Positions 18,408-27,239 of a stretch of 64,000 nt of DNA are shown here, piece by piece (position 1 is the first letter of the stretch; the number at the start of each line of letters is the position of its first letter). The translations under genes were made by a program, and so were the position numbers. The DNA comes from Paraburkholderia metrosideri (lineage in GTDB: Bacteria > Pseudomonadota > Gammaproteobacteria > Burkholderiales > Burkholderiaceae). The DNA is taken from positions 310,001 to 374,000 of the forward strand of contig NZ_CAJHCP010000009.1 of the NCBI RefSeq assembly GCF_904848625.1, given 5' to 3'. The notes beneath the pieces are model-generated. The model was not told where the DNA came from. It worked only from the letters and a program-made list of their open reading frames with translations, and made no database searches.

Positions 18408-18668
18408 ATGACTTTGCAGATGATTGTCATCGGCGACGCGACCTCCCACGGGGGGAAGGTAATCACTGGATCGGAAACCCATCTGATTGACGGAAGGCGG
18501 ATTGCCCGCCTCGACGATCTGGTCAGTTGTCCAGAGCACGGGGTGAACAAAATCATCGAAGCTCATCCCACGGTCACAATCAGTGACCGGCGTGTCGCGC
18601 TGCATGGTCACCACACGGAATGTGGATGCACGCTGATTGGCAGCATGACTGCCAGCGTAGGTGATTAG
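18408..18668 (+). CDS. PAAR domain spike-tip protein
   Basis: Single-domain PAAR protein of 86 residues (MTLQMIVIGDATSHGGKVITG, VTISDRRVALHGH, CGCTLIGSM). PAAR proteins fold into a zinc-bound cone that sharpens the VgrG trimer. The zinc ligands are probably the cysteine and histidine residues in the DLVSCPEHG and HTECGC segments. The start at 18408 is chosen because GAGAGG lies at the right distance; the frame is open slightly further upstream. It completes the vgrG-immunity-effector-adaptor-PAAR cassette. No extension domain is present, so it acts as tip rather than as an evolved effector. Confidence 0.9.
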   Translation: MTLQMIVIGDATSHGGKVITGSETHLIDGRRIARLDDLVSCPEHGVNKIIEAHPTVTISDRRVALHGHHTECGCTLIGSMTASVGD

Positions 18669-18672
18669 AGAG

Positions 18673-18855
18673 ATGTCGACAGGCAGCAAGCTGAATACTG
18701 CAAGCCAGCCGCTGGCGGCTGTAGAAACCTCCGTCTCCCAGCGCAGTGGTTTCACAACAGGCCTGACGGCCTTGAATGAGTTAAGTGAATGGATCAGGCA
18801 TCATCGGCACTACCCAACGCTCGCTCGCCTCGAGAAATCCTGCCTGCCGCGTTGA
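18673..18855 (+). CDS. small ORF overlapping the tssG start, doubtful
   Basis: Sixty codons from an ATG 4 bp after the PAAR stop, with a purine-rich TTAGAGAG before it. It overlaps the first 67 bases of tssG in another frame. The sequence (SQPLAAVETSVSQRSGF) is not recognised. It may be a real leader gene, the residue of a T6SS gene that once preceded tssG, or chance. The 120 bases between PAAR and tssG otherwise hold nothing recognised. Confidence 0.25.
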   Translation: MSTGSKLNTASQPLAAVETSVSQRSGFTTGLTALNELSEWIRHHRHYPTLARLEKSCLPR

Positions 18856-19886
18856 TCGAGCAGTTGCAGGCCCAACCGTGGCGCTACGGTTTCTTCGCGC
18901 TGATGCGCCGGCTCAATGCAAACCCCGCCGTCGCCCCGGTCGGCACGGCCCGGCTGCCCGGGGCGGACCCTTTTCGGGTCGGCCAGAAACCGAGTCTGAT
19001 ATTTGCGCCGCGCGAAATCGCAGAGGCGAAATTGAAGGACGGTAAATTGCATATCCGCCTTTACGGGCTCGGCATGGCTGGTCCGAACGGTCCATTGCCG
19101 ATCCACGTCACAGAGATTGCGCGCGAGCGGGAAGAACTTCGGCAAGACCCGACGCTTAGCAATTTTCTGGACATCTTCCATCATCGCTCGCTCACGCTGC
19201 TATATCGCGCGTGGGCCCGCTCGCAATCGACGGTCAACCTGGACCGTCCAGAACACGACCGTTTTTCCGTCTATGTCGCCACGCTTTCGGGCCATCGCCA
19301 GCGGCGTGACCGGCGCTGGCCGCTGCCCGCGCATGTGCACCTGTCGGCCGCGCCGCATCTCGTGCGCCAGCCTCGGAATGTAGATGGCCTGCGTAGCATG
19401 ATTGCCTACCATTTCGGTGTTCCGGTACGGATCGAAGAAAACGTCTTTCAGTGGATGTCGATCGAATCGGAAGAGCTTTGCCGAATGGGGAAGGAGCGGA
19501 TGTCGTCTTACATGGGCTCCGGGGCAGTACTCGGAGAGCAGATGCCCGACCGGCTCTACCGTTTCCAGATTGTAATCGGGCCACTGGATATCGAGGCGTA
19601 TTACGGCTTCACGCCGCGAGGGAGCAACCTGTTACGGCTGATCGAATGCGTGCGGGCCTTTATTGGCAAGCAGTACAACTGGGAGCTGAAACTGCTGATC
19701 AAGCCACGAGGCGCCACCCCTGCAGTAATGGGTGGCCCTGAGCAACTGGGCTGGTCGAGCTGGCTAGGCCAGTCGCCCACGGACGAGCCGGTCGTCGGCA
19801 TGCGTTTTGAGCCCGAGTTGTATCTTCGTCAGATTCGCGAGAGCGCGGCAAAGAGAACAAAGAGGGCCGAGGGAGGCAGTGTATGA
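18789..19886 (+). CDS. tssG: type VI secretion system baseplate subunit TssG
   Basis: Protein of 365 residues of the TssG (VasB/ImpH) family. Characteristic segments are LIEQLQAQPWRYGFFALMRRLNA near residue 22, RVGQKPSLIFAPREIA, LGMAGPNGPLPIHVTE near residue 95, FLDIFHHRSLTLLYRAW near 130 and ENVFQWMSI. TssG dimerises with TssF in the baseplate wedge. The N-terminal region before PWRYGFF looks ordinary. The gene is intact but separated from tssF by a full effector module, and the usual following genes (tssH/clpV and others) are absent. It overlaps the next small gene by four bases (ATGA). Confidence 0.92.
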   Translation: MDQASSALPNARSPREILPAALIEQLQAQPWRYGFFALMRRLNANPAVAPVGTARLPGADPFRVGQKPSLIFAPREIAEAKLKDGKLHIRLYGLGMAGPNGPLPIHVTEIAREREELRQDPTLSNFLDIFHHRSLTLLYRAWARSQSTVNLDRPEHDRFSVYVATLSGHRQRRDRRWPLPAHVHLSAAPHLVRQPRNVDGLRSMIAYHFGVPVRIEENVFQWMSIESEELCRMGKERMSSYMGSGAVLGEQMPDRLYRFQIVIGPLDIEAYYGFTPRGSNLLRLIECVRAFIGKQYNWELKLLIKPRGATPAVMGGPEQLGWSSWLGQSPTDEPVVGMRFEPELYLRQIRESAAKRTKRAEGGSV

Positions 19887-20146
19887 GTAGCCTGCAGGCT
19901 GCGGATCTCGTCGGCAAGGTGATCCGCGAAAATATCCCGGCGTTTGAAAAGCAGTACGGGTGCAAGCCGACCGTAGTCATTCTGAATCCACTCGTGGCGC
20001 TGGCGCTCTTTGGCAAGATGCCAGAGAGCCCGGTGACGTTCGAAGGGTTGTCGGTTCGCATCAGCGCACAGGTCGATGTACTTCAGTTGGCAATCAAAAA
20101 AGACGGCGCTGACGAGCCGGAGGTTGGCGCCCGCTCCCTGCACTAG
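19883..20146 (+). CDS. small conserved-looking protein coupled to tssG
   Basis: Protein of 87 residues whose ATG overlaps the tssG stop (ATGA), so it is almost certainly translated with tssG. It starts MSSLQAADLVGKVIRENIPAFEK and has a central hydrophobic stretch (TVVILNPLVALALFG), then a beta-rich looking segment (VTFEGLSVRISAQVDVLQL). No signal peptide or catalytic motif is evident and the family is not recognised. Its position suggests an accessory role in this T6SS locus, but that is inference only. Confidence 0.6.
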   Translation: MSSLQAADLVGKVIRENIPAFEKQYGCKPTVVILNPLVALALFGKMPESPVTFEGLSVRISAQVDVLQLAIKKDGADEPEVGARSLH

Positions 20147-20659
20147 ATAAGCGCGGAGGCGCAATCGGATAGCAACGACACGCTTACGTGGAAATTGACC
20201 CAAAGCTCCTCAATTGCGTTCAGCCTGCGTGACCAATGCCCGCACACAAAACATCCCCGGCACCGGCACTGCACCTGCGCTCGCGCCAGTCTCCGTCCGC
20301 AAGCGCGTCCTGGCAGTACTGGCCCATTGGCCTGAGTTCTGCAGGCTGTGTGGAAAATTATGGGCGCGCGAGAAAACCGGCGCGTCATCATTGTCAAGGA
20401 AACGCAGAAAGATACGGCAACAGGAATTTATTCGACTTGCGGAAAAATTGGGCACCGCTCTTGGCGCACCGATTGCTGCCTGACTGATTGTTTCGCATTC
20501 GTGGAAGAGATGTTCGTTGTCGCCAATCTGCTTGGTCTGGTTGTTGCCGATGCTGCGCAACGACTTCCCGTCCAAAGCGAAACAGTGGCGGCAAAGTAGC
20601 GGGCTGTATCTGTGCCGCCAGGCAATCTGCTGGCGAATCCGGTGGTATAAGGCGGTCTT
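20147..20659. other. about 510 bp with no convincing gene
   Basis: Several short overlapping frames exist on both strands, none with recognisable family features or a good ribosome-binding site. The segment joins the T6SS island to a broken transporter gene and may be scar sequence from a rearrangement. Confidence 0.4.
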
Positions 20660-21000
20660 ACCAACTTTGCTATAGCTATTACTCTTTCTATTGCATGACG
20701 TGGATGCATGCTTACCTGGTCGAGCAGCGCGGGCTTTCGCTGAGACAAGCGGGGCTATATGCCTTCTTCAGTTTCATCGGCATTGCGATCGTGGCAGCGC
20801 TGGCCGGATTCGCGGCAGACCGGTTGATCGCGGGCGGATACGACGTCGCTGTGATGCGCAAGTCGTTTATCGTTGCAGGGTTTATTGGCGGTACGAGTGT
20901 GTTGCGGGGTGCTTACGCACCATCGGCGCAACGGACCTTGTTCTGGAGCGAACTCCGCTCTCGCACACCGAGGTCCAAAGATCAACCTGCGAAGCTATAA
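20660..21000 (+). pseudogene. MFS transporter fragment
   Basis: The plus strand encodes SYYSFYCMTWMHAYLVEQRGLSL followed by AGLYAFFSFIGIAIVAALAGFAADRLI. This matches the internal membrane segments of an ACS-type MFS transporter (the loop after TM7 and TM8), but there is no N-terminal half and the sequence degenerates after TLFWS near 20946. It is a stranded piece of a transporter gene of the kind encoded intact at 22256. The end touches the 3' end of the minus-strand LysR gene. Probably a relic of the same rearrangement that brought in the T6SS block. Confidence 0.7.
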
Positions 21001-21990
21001 AAGGATACCGTCTTCACGCCCCTCGGACACATGCTCCCCCAGCAGGTCGCTGGACACTTCCCTAAGACACGCGCTGAAAAGTTCTGCCGCCGGGGTCGTC
21101 GAACCCGCTCGCCAATAGGCGACGATCTCGCCGAGCGGTTGCAGCGGCGGCAACGGTAACACGCGCATGTTGCCGCGTATGACCTGGGGCCGTGCAACCG
21201 ACATCGGCAGGATTGAAACGAAATCGCCGCTGCGAATCAGCGCGACGTTCAACGCGAGCGAACTCGATTCGACCGCGCCACGGTCGGGTGTGAGCCCGTG
21301 CGGCGCGAGCGCTTCGACCAGGGTGGCGTACGCAGGCGAACTTTGCATGGGCGTAATCCACCGGCATCCCTGTAAATCGGCCCAGGTGGTCGGGCGATCC
21401 GGGTCTCCCAGCGGATGATGGGTGCCGGCCACGAACACAAAGGGCTCGCGGTGCAGTACCTCTTGCGTGAACGCCGATTGGGCGCCGTTTGCCGACGCGA
21501 TCCGGTTGCGGCCGAGCGCGATGTCGAGATCGCCATCGTCCATCATCCGCATTAACCGGTCGAGCGTGGCTTCGGCAAACGATAACGACGCGGACGGCGC
21601 CCGCCGGATAAACAGCTGCACCGAGTGGGCAATCAGCGGCTCGGGAATCGTAACGACCGCGCCGACCCGGACATGCCCCGCCGTGCCCGACGCAAGCGCG
21701 CTCACGTCGCGCCGCGCGAGTTCGATCTGGCGCAACACTTCGCGCCCGCACGACACGATCACCTGACCGATGCCGGTCAGTTCAAGCGCGTTGCCGACCC
21801 GGCTCACTACCGTTACCCCGAGCGCGTCTTCGATCTCCGCGATCTGCTTCGAAATGGCTGGCTGCGTGACGTGAAATGCGGCCGCCACCCGCGTGACCTG
21901 CCCGAGGTCGGCCAGGCTCACGAGTATCCGCAGATGCGGCAATTTCAGTCCGTTGCGAAAGAATCGCTCAATGGGATCGTTGCTGGACAT
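20995..21990 (-). CDS. LysR family transcriptional regulator
   Basis: LTTR of 331 residues starting MSSNDPIERFFRNGLKLPHL. The DNA-binding helix-turn-helix is around residues 15-75 (LVSLADLGQVTRVAAAFHVTQPA, ISKQIAEIEDALG) and the effector-binding domain covers the rest (VRVGAVVTIPEPLIA, LDIALGRNRI, EPFVFVAGTHHPL). The start at 21990 is family-typical; the frame is open to 22173 but that part includes the promoter dyad at 22021-22038. The gene is divergent from the sugar-acid operon 22256-28574, which it probably controls with a carbohydrate-derived inducer. Confidence 0.9.
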   Translation of the reverse strand: MSSNDPIERFFRNGLKLPHLRILVSLADLGQVTRVAAAFHVTQPAISKQIAEIEDALGVTVVSRVGNALELTGIGQVIVSCGREVLRQIELARRDVSALASGTAGHVRVGAVVTIPEPLIAHSVQLFIRRAPSASLSFAEATLDRLMRMMDDGDLDIALGRNRIASANGAQSAFTQEVLHREPFVFVAGTHHPLGDPDRPTTWADLQGCRWITPMQSSPAYATLVEALAPHGLTPDRGAVESSSLALNVALIRSGDFVSILPMSVARPQVIRGNMRVLPLPPLQPLGEIVAYWRAGSTTPAAELFSACLREVSSDLLGEHVSEGREDGILL

Positions 21991-22020
21991 CACAGGGTTT
22001 TCCCCAAAATCGACGAGCGA

Positions 22021-22038
22021 TATAACCGTGGAGTTATA
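22021..22038. promoter_or_regulatory. candidate LysR-type operator
   Basis: TATAAC-N6-GTTATA is a perfect short dyad in the 265-bp divergent region between the LysR gene (start 21990) and the MFS gene (start 22256). It has the T-N11-A spacing usual for LTTR boxes and lies 31 bp upstream of the LysR start, suiting autoregulation and activation of the operon. Inferred from pattern only. Confidence 0.45.
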
Positions 22039-22255
22039 ACTGTCGCCGAATTCGTGATTTGCGGCAATGGCCGTCGTATCGCTAATCTTGAACCGTTGGG
22101 ATGGTAAGCGCCTGAAGCGCCGCCTGATCCAGCCGCCGTAGCAATGCGGCGGCGCAAGCTTTTGCGCACCCACAAGACAGTGTCCGCCGCACCGGTTGCC
22201 GTGCAGGCGAGGCGCCCAGGAGACTTCGTGTCAACGGCACGAACAGGACAAAGAG

Positions 22256-23599
22256 ATGAACGCTGATTCATACGGAAATCGCCTCGCCCTCGGCGAGGCG
22301 CGCGACGATCCGGCCCACACCGCGCTCTACGCGAAGCTCACGCGGCGCATCGTGCCGTTCCTTTTTCTGGCCTTCGTCGTCGCGTACATCGACCGCGTGA
22401 ACGTCAGCTTCGCGAAGCTGCAGATGCTGACCGACCTGTCGCTGAGCGAGACCGTCTACGGCGCGGGTGCCGGGATTTTCTTCCTCGGGTATTTCATCTT
22501 CGAAGTGCCGAGCAACCTCATTCTCCATCGCGTCGGCGCGCGCCGCTGGATCGCGCGGATCATGGTCAGTTGGGCAATCGTGTCGAGTCTCACGGTATTC
22601 GTCAGCGGTGCCACGTCGTTTTACGTGCTGCGCTTTCTGCTGGGTGTCGCTGAAGCCGGTTTCTTTCCCGGTGTCGTGCTGTATCTGTCGAACTGGTTTC
22701 CAGCGCAGCGCCGCTCGCAAATCATCGCGCTGTTCATGACGGCGATTCCGGTATCAGGAGCGATTGGCGGGCCGCTGTCGGGCTGGCTGATGGCGCATCT
22801 CGCGGGCGTCCATGGGATCGCAGGATGGCGCTGGCTGTTTCTGGTCGAAGGGCTCGGCTCTCTGGTAGTCGGGGTCGCCGCGTTCTTCGTGCTGACCGAC
22901 AACATTGCCGACGTGCGCTGGTTAAACGCGGAAGAGAAATCCCGCATTGCCGCCGATCTCGCGCGCGACGCGCTGACCCGCACCGAAACCACGGCGCGCG
23001 GTGCATTCGCGAACCCGAAGGTCTGGCTGCTAGGTCTGCTGTATTTCTGCATCGCGATGGGCAATTACGGGCTGGCCTTCTGGGTGCCCACCATCATCAA
23101 GGCAAGCGGCGTCGCGAGCATCGGCAATATCGGGCTGCTGTCGGCGGTGCCGTCGCTGATCAGCGTGGTCGCGATGATCTGGATCGCGCGTCATGCCGAC
23201 CGCCGCAACGAGCGGCGGGTGCATGTCGCGCTTTGTTGCGCAATCGGCGCGTTCGGCTTGCTCGCGTCCGTCCTGTTCGCGGCCAACGTGACCGTGTCGG
23301 TTGTTGCGCTGGTGGTCGCGGCCATCGGCATCAATTCGATTGCGCCCGTGTTCTGGGGCATTCCCACCGCGCTGCTCGGCGGCGCAGGGGCCGCAGCGGG
23401 TCTCGCCGTGATCAATTGCACCGGCAATCTCGCGGGCTTCGTCAGTCCGTTCATCGTCGGCTGGCTGGCCGATCTGAGCGGCGGCAAACTGCTTCCCGGC
23501 ATGCTGGCCATCGCCGCCGCGCTGCTGATCGGCGCGGCGCTCGTGATGGGCATTCCGTTTCATCGCACTTCTCCAAGTTCTCAAGGGACCTTCAAATGA
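22256..23599 (+). CDS. MFS transporter, ACS family
   Basis: Inner-membrane transporter of 447 residues with about 12 hydrophobic helices. YIDRVNVSFAKLQM near residue 42 and LGYFIFEVPSNLILHRVGAR are ACS-family signatures (organic anion uptake such as hexuronates, galactonate or tartrate). The ATG at 22256 follows AGGACAAAGAG; the frame opens 20 codons earlier without family similarity. First gene of a LysR-linked operon; its stop overlaps the SDR start (ATGA). It shares the fold and the IPSNL/VPSNL motif with the transporter at 5181 but is not a recent duplicate. Confidence 0.9.
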   Translation: MNADSYGNRLALGEARDDPAHTALYAKLTRRIVPFLFLAFVVAYIDRVNVSFAKLQMLTDLSLSETVYGAGAGIFFLGYFIFEVPSNLILHRVGARRWIARIMVSWAIVSSLTVFVSGATSFYVLRFLLGVAEAGFFPGVVLYLSNWFPAQRRSQIIALFMTAIPVSGAIGGPLSGWLMAHLAGVHGIAGWRWLFLVEGLGSLVVGVAAFFVLTDNIADVRWLNAEEKSRIAADLARDALTRTETTARGAFANPKVWLLGLLYFCIAMGNYGLAFWVPTIIKASGVASIGNIGLLSAVPSLISVVAMIWIARHADRRNERRVHVALCCAIGAFGLLASVLFAANVTVSVVALVVAAIGINSIAPVFWGIPTALLGGAGAAAGLAVINCTGNLAGFVSPFIVGWLADLSGGKLLPGMLAIAAALLIGAALVMGIPFHRTSPSSQGTFK

Positions 23600-24387
23600 C
23601 ACAATCGAGCGCGCCCGTGTGCGTGATCACGGGTTCGGCTTCCGGCATTGGTGCAGCGTGCGCGTTGCGCTTTGCGCAGGCAGGGTGGTCGGTCGCGATC
23701 GGCAATTTCGACGACGCCACCCGTGATGCAGCGTCGAGCGTCGAGGCACGGTGTCGCGAGGCGGGCGCGCAGACCCTGGTGTTCGACGCGGATGTGGGCA
23801 ACGACACCGATTGCCGCCGCGCGGTCGACGCGGTCGGCACCCGCTGGCAGAGAATCGATGCGCTGATCAATTGCGCGGGCACCACGCGGGTCATTCCGCA
23901 TAACGAGTTCGAACAGATCGACGACGTCGAATTCGAGCGTGTCTATCGTGTGAATCTGATCGGCCTTTACCAGATGACGCGGGCGGCCGTCCCGCTGTTG
24001 CGCGAATCCGCGACTGCGTCGCGTAGTACCAGCGTCGTCAATGTGTCGTCGCTGGCGGGGCTGAACGGGACTGGGTCGTCGATTGCCTACGCGGCATCGA
24101 AAGGCGCGGTGAATACGTTGACGCTGTCGTTGGCGCGCAATCTCGCACCACGCATTCGGGTCAATGCCATCGCGCCCGGCCTGGTCGACGACGGTCTGCT
24201 GCTGCGCGTGCTCGACGCCGCGAGCTACGACGGCGTGTTGTCCCGAATGACAGATCAGGCGCCGCTCAAGCGCGTGTCGCAGCCGGCTGAAATCGCCGAA
24301 CTGGCGTGGTTTCTCGCAGCGCAAGCACCGGCTATCACAGGCCAGGTGATTGCCGCTGAAAACGGACTGCTGCTAAACGGCGGATAA
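23596..24387 (+). CDS. SDR family oxidoreductase
   Basis: Classical short-chain dehydrogenase of 263 residues. The cofactor motif TGSASGIG is near residues 12-19, NCAG near 95, VNVSSLAG supplies the catalytic serine, and YAASKGAV supplies Tyr and Lys. All catalytic residues are present. The ATG overlaps the stop of the upstream transporter by four bases, so translation is coupled. In this context it probably oxidises or reduces a sugar, sugar lactone or sugar acid imported by the neighbours. It is the second gene of the operon, before the IlvD/Edd-family dehydratase. Confidence 0.9.
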   Translation: MTQSSAPVCVITGSASGIGAACALRFAQAGWSVAIGNFDDATRDAASSVEARCREAGAQTLVFDADVGNDTDCRRAVDAVGTRWQRIDALINCAGTTRVIPHNEFEQIDDVEFERVYRVNLIGLYQMTRAAVPLLRESATASRSTSVVNVSSLAGLNGTGSSIAYAASKGAVNTLTLSLARNLAPRIRVNAIAPGLVDDGLLLRVLDAASYDGVLSRMTDQAPLKRVSQPAEIAELAWFLAAQAPAITGQVIAAENGLLLNGG

Positions 24388-24470
24388 CTGCGGGCCGGCG
24401 CATCACGTTCACACCGTGCCAACCGACGCTGCCGCGTACAGATCCCTCAAATGAAAACAGAATCCCCTCT

Positions 24471-26237
24471 ATGACCAATCTGCATAAACACCGCTCCCGC
24501 ATGGTGACCGATGGCGTAACGCGTGCGCCGCACCGCGCGTTTCTGCGCGCGACCGGTCTCGATGATGAGTCGATGCAAAAGCCGTTCGTGGCGATCGTCG
24601 ATACGTTTGGCGAGAACACGCCCTGTTCGATGTCGCTGAACCAGGTGTCCGACAACGCGCGGCTCGGTGTCGCCGCGGGCGGCGGTGTGCCGATTCGTGG
24701 CTCGGCCATCTCGGTGTCTGACGGCACCTCGATGAATCATGCGGGGATGCGCATGAGCCTCGTCTCGCGAGAGGTCGTGGCGGATAGCGTCGAGCTGTTC
24801 GTGCGCGCGCATGCGTACGATGCGCTGGTCGGCGTGGCGGGCTGTGACAAGACGCTGCCGGGCATCTTGATGGGCATGGTTCGCGTCAATGTGCCCGGCG
24901 TGTTCCTGTTCGGCGGCGCGATGCTGCCGGGCGTCGCACCCGGGCAGATTCCCGGCGGCGCGGGAACGGGCCTGCAACGTCAGGCGACCATTCTCACCAC
25001 CATCGAGGCGGTCGGCACTGCGCAACGCGGCGACATGACCCGCGCGCAACTCGATGCGATCGAAAAGCAGTGCACGCCTACTGCGGGTTCGTGTCCTGGC
25101 CAGTTCACCGCGAACACCATGGCGATGGTTGCCGAAACGCTCGGTCTCGCTCCGCTTGGTTCGGCGATGGTGCCGGCCGTATATAGCGAAAGGATTGCAA
25201 TAGCACGACGCGCAGGCGAAACGGTAATGCGCACGCTGAAGGACGGAGGCCCGCTGCCGCGCGATCTGGTGACGCTCAAAAGCCTGGAGAACGCCTGCGC
25301 GGCGGTTGCCGCGACCGGCGGCTCGACCAACGCGGCGCTGCACATTCCGGCGATCGCGCATGAAGCCGGCATCCGCTTCACGCTCGATGACGTGCAGCGC
25401 GTGTTCGCGCGCATTCCGCTGATCGGCGATCTGCAGCCTGGCGGCCGCTATCTCGCGCAGGATCTGCATCACGCGGGCGGGGTGCCGGCCGTGCTCAATG
25501 CGTTGCTCGCCGGCGGCTTTTTGCACGGCGACGTTCCGACGCTCGAAGGCGTCACACTGGAGCAGGCGTTGCGTGACTATGCCGGCCCGGACGGGACCGT
25601 GGTCCGATCGTGCGACGAACCGCTCGGCGAGAACGGCGGCCTGGTGATCCTGCGTGGCAATCTCGCGCCGGACGGCGCGTGCCTGAAGGTCGCCGGGCTC
25701 AAATCGCTGACCTTTTCGGGCCACGCGCGGATCTTCGAATGCGAGGAAGACTGCATGGCCGTGGTCGCCGCCCGCGACTATCGCGAGGGCGACGTGCTGG
25801 TGATCCGCAACGAAGGACCGAAGGGCGGCCCGGGCATGCGGGAGATGCTCAGCGTGACGGCGGCGATCTATGGGCAGGGCATGGGCGAGAAGGTCGCCTT
25901 GTTGACCGATGGCCGGTTTTCCGGCGCGACGCGCGGGATGTGCATCGGCTATGTCGGCCCGGAAGCTGCGGCGGGCGGACCGATTGCGTTGCTGCGCGAC
26001 GGCGATCTCGTGCACATCGATGCCCGCAGCGGCAGTTTGCGCGTCGATCTGTCCGACGATCAGCTCGCGCAACGCCGCGCCGCGTTGCCTGCACGCCCGA
26101 AGCGCCGACTCGCTGGCGTGCTGGAAAAATACGAGGCGCTGGTACGGCCTGCGCATCTCGGTGCGGTCACGCATTCCGGCGCGCTCGACTGGCCTTACGA
26201 CGCGCCGACCCATGGTGACGACGGAGCCGCCGCGTGA
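24471..26237 (+). CDS. IlvD/Edd family dehydratase, probably for a sugar acid
   Basis: Protein of 588 residues of the dihydroxy-acid/phosphogluconate dehydratase family. Candidate iron-sulfur cysteines are C52 (NTPCSMS), C125 (GCDKTLPG) and the cysteine in TAGSCPGQFTANTM near 197. Other signatures are GGSTNAALHIPAIAHEAG, LKVAGLKSLTFSGHARIFE, EGPKGGPGMREML and LLTDGRFSGATRG. Family members convert 2,3-dihydroxy acids to 2-keto acids; those in sugar operons act on arabonate, xylonate, galactonate or similar. Biosynthetic IlvD is less likely because of the transporter and dehydrogenase neighbours. The 83-bp gap after the SDR gene has only a weak ribosome site. The stop overlaps the next gene's GTG start by four bases. 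Confidence 0.88.
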   Translation: MTNLHKHRSRMVTDGVTRAPHRAFLRATGLDDESMQKPFVAIVDTFGENTPCSMSLNQVSDNARLGVAAGGGVPIRGSAISVSDGTSMNHAGMRMSLVSREVVADSVELFVRAHAYDALVGVAGCDKTLPGILMGMVRVNVPGVFLFGGAMLPGVAPGQIPGGAGTGLQRQATILTTIEAVGTAQRGDMTRAQLDAIEKQCTPTAGSCPGQFTANTMAMVAETLGLAPLGSAMVPAVYSERIAIARRAGETVMRTLKDGGPLPRDLVTLKSLENACAAVAATGGSTNAALHIPAIAHEAGIRFTLDDVQRVFARIPLIGDLQPGGRYLAQDLHHAGGVPAVLNALLAGGFLHGDVPTLEGVTLEQALRDYAGPDGTVVRSCDEPLGENGGLVILRGNLAPDGACLKVAGLKSLTFSGHARIFECEEDCMAVVAARDYREGDVLVIRNEGPKGGPGMREMLSVTAAIYGQGMGEKVALLTDGRFSGATRGMCIGYVGPEAAAGGPIALLRDGDLVHIDARSGSLRVDLSDDQLAQRRAALPARPKRRLAGVLEKYEALVRPAHLGAVTHSGALDWPYDAPTHGDDGAAA

Positions 26238-27136
26238 GCGCCCTTTCGATCGGCTTTTGCGGGCTGGGCCTGATGGGGTTGCCGATGGCGCGTCGTCTCG
26301 TCGGCGCGGGGCACAGCATCGGCGTGTGGAATCGTTCGCATGAGAAGGCGCTGACACTGGCGGCAGAGTCGGTTAAAGACGCCACTGCTGCACCACGGTG
26401 TTACGCCTGCCGTTCGCCTGCCGAGGTCGCCGAGGCTGCCGACATCGTGATGCTATGCCTGGCCAATGCCGAGGCGGTCGAAGCCGTCGTGTTCGGCACG
26501 CAGGGACTCGTCACCCGCGCACGCGACGGCGCGATCCTGGTCGATCATTCGACGCTATCGCCAGCGCAGACGATTGCATTGGCCCAACGCTGGCACGCGC
26601 AGACAGGTGGACACTGGATCGACGCCCCCGTCTCTGGCGGCACAGCGGGCGCGGCGGCGGGCATGCTGGCCGTGATGGCGGGCGGTGCCGCCGACGCGTT
26701 CGACACGGTGACACCGGTCATCGCCGCTTACGCCGCACGGGTGACCCGGATGGGCGACAGCGGCGCAGGACAGGCCACCAAGCTGGCCAACCAGACCATC
26801 GTGATGACGACCATCGCGGCGCTCGCCGAAGCAACACGATTGGCGCAACACGCAGGAATCGACGTCGCGCGGATACCTGCCGCGTTGCAGGGCGGATGGG
26901 CCGACTCGGTGCTGCTTCAAACGTTGATGCCGAGAATGATCGAGCCGCCCGTTCGCGCAACCGGGACCATCCGCACGATGCTCAAGGACCTCGACGCTGT
27001 CGAAGCGCTCGCCAGCGATACGCACGTGAGTCTGCCGCTTGCGTCGCTGGTGCGCCGGTGGCTTGCGCGGGCGGTGGAGCAGGGACTTGGCAACGAGGAC
27101 ATCTCGCAGATCGTGCGCGTGCCGGTCGAAGGGTAG
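26234..27136 (+). CDS. beta-hydroxyacid dehydrogenase (3-hydroxyisobutyrate / tartronate semialdehyde reductase type)
   Basis: NAD(P)-dependent enzyme of 300 residues. The Rossmann start is IGFCGLGLMGLPMARRLVGAGH, the substrate-binding motif DAPVSGGTAGAAAGML lies near residue 135, and GAGQATKLANQTIV near 175 carries the catalytic lysine. These are the three signatures of the 3-hydroxyisobutyrate dehydrogenase family, which includes tartronate semialdehyde reductase and phosphonate or sugar-acid enzymes. The GTG start overlaps the dehydratase stop (GTGA). It probably handles a downstream hydroxy-acid or semialdehyde of the same pathway. Confidence 0.88.
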   Translation: MSALSIGFCGLGLMGLPMARRLVGAGHSIGVWNRSHEKALTLAAESVKDATAAPRCYACRSPAEVAEAADIVMLCLANAEAVEAVVFGTQGLVTRARDGAILVDHSTLSPAQTIALAQRWHAQTGGHWIDAPVSGGTAGAAAGMLAVMAGGAADAFDTVTPVIAAYAARVTRMGDSGAGQATKLANQTIVMTTIAALAEATRLAQHAGIDVARIPAALQGGWADSVLLQTLMPRMIEPPVRATGTIRTMLKDLDAVEALASDTHVSLPLASLVRRWLARAVEQGLGNEDISQIVRVPVEG

Positions 27137-27239
27137 TGCATCGTACGGGATCGCCGCGCCCGGACAGTCGAACTCACACAGCCGCCGCACTGCATGGCGT
27201 GCGCGCCCGGCCGCTCATATAAGCCATGCATCAGGAGAC

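Noticed and set aside
22825..23595. Upstream extension of the SDR frame through the MFS gene
   Set aside because: The extension is an Arg-rich out-of-frame reading of the transporter; the real SDR start overlaps the transporter stop at 23596.
24447..26357. 636-codon minus-strand frame opposite the IlvD/Edd gene
   Set aside because: Very His/Arg-rich antisense frame produced by GC bias; the plus strand has all the dehydratase motifs.
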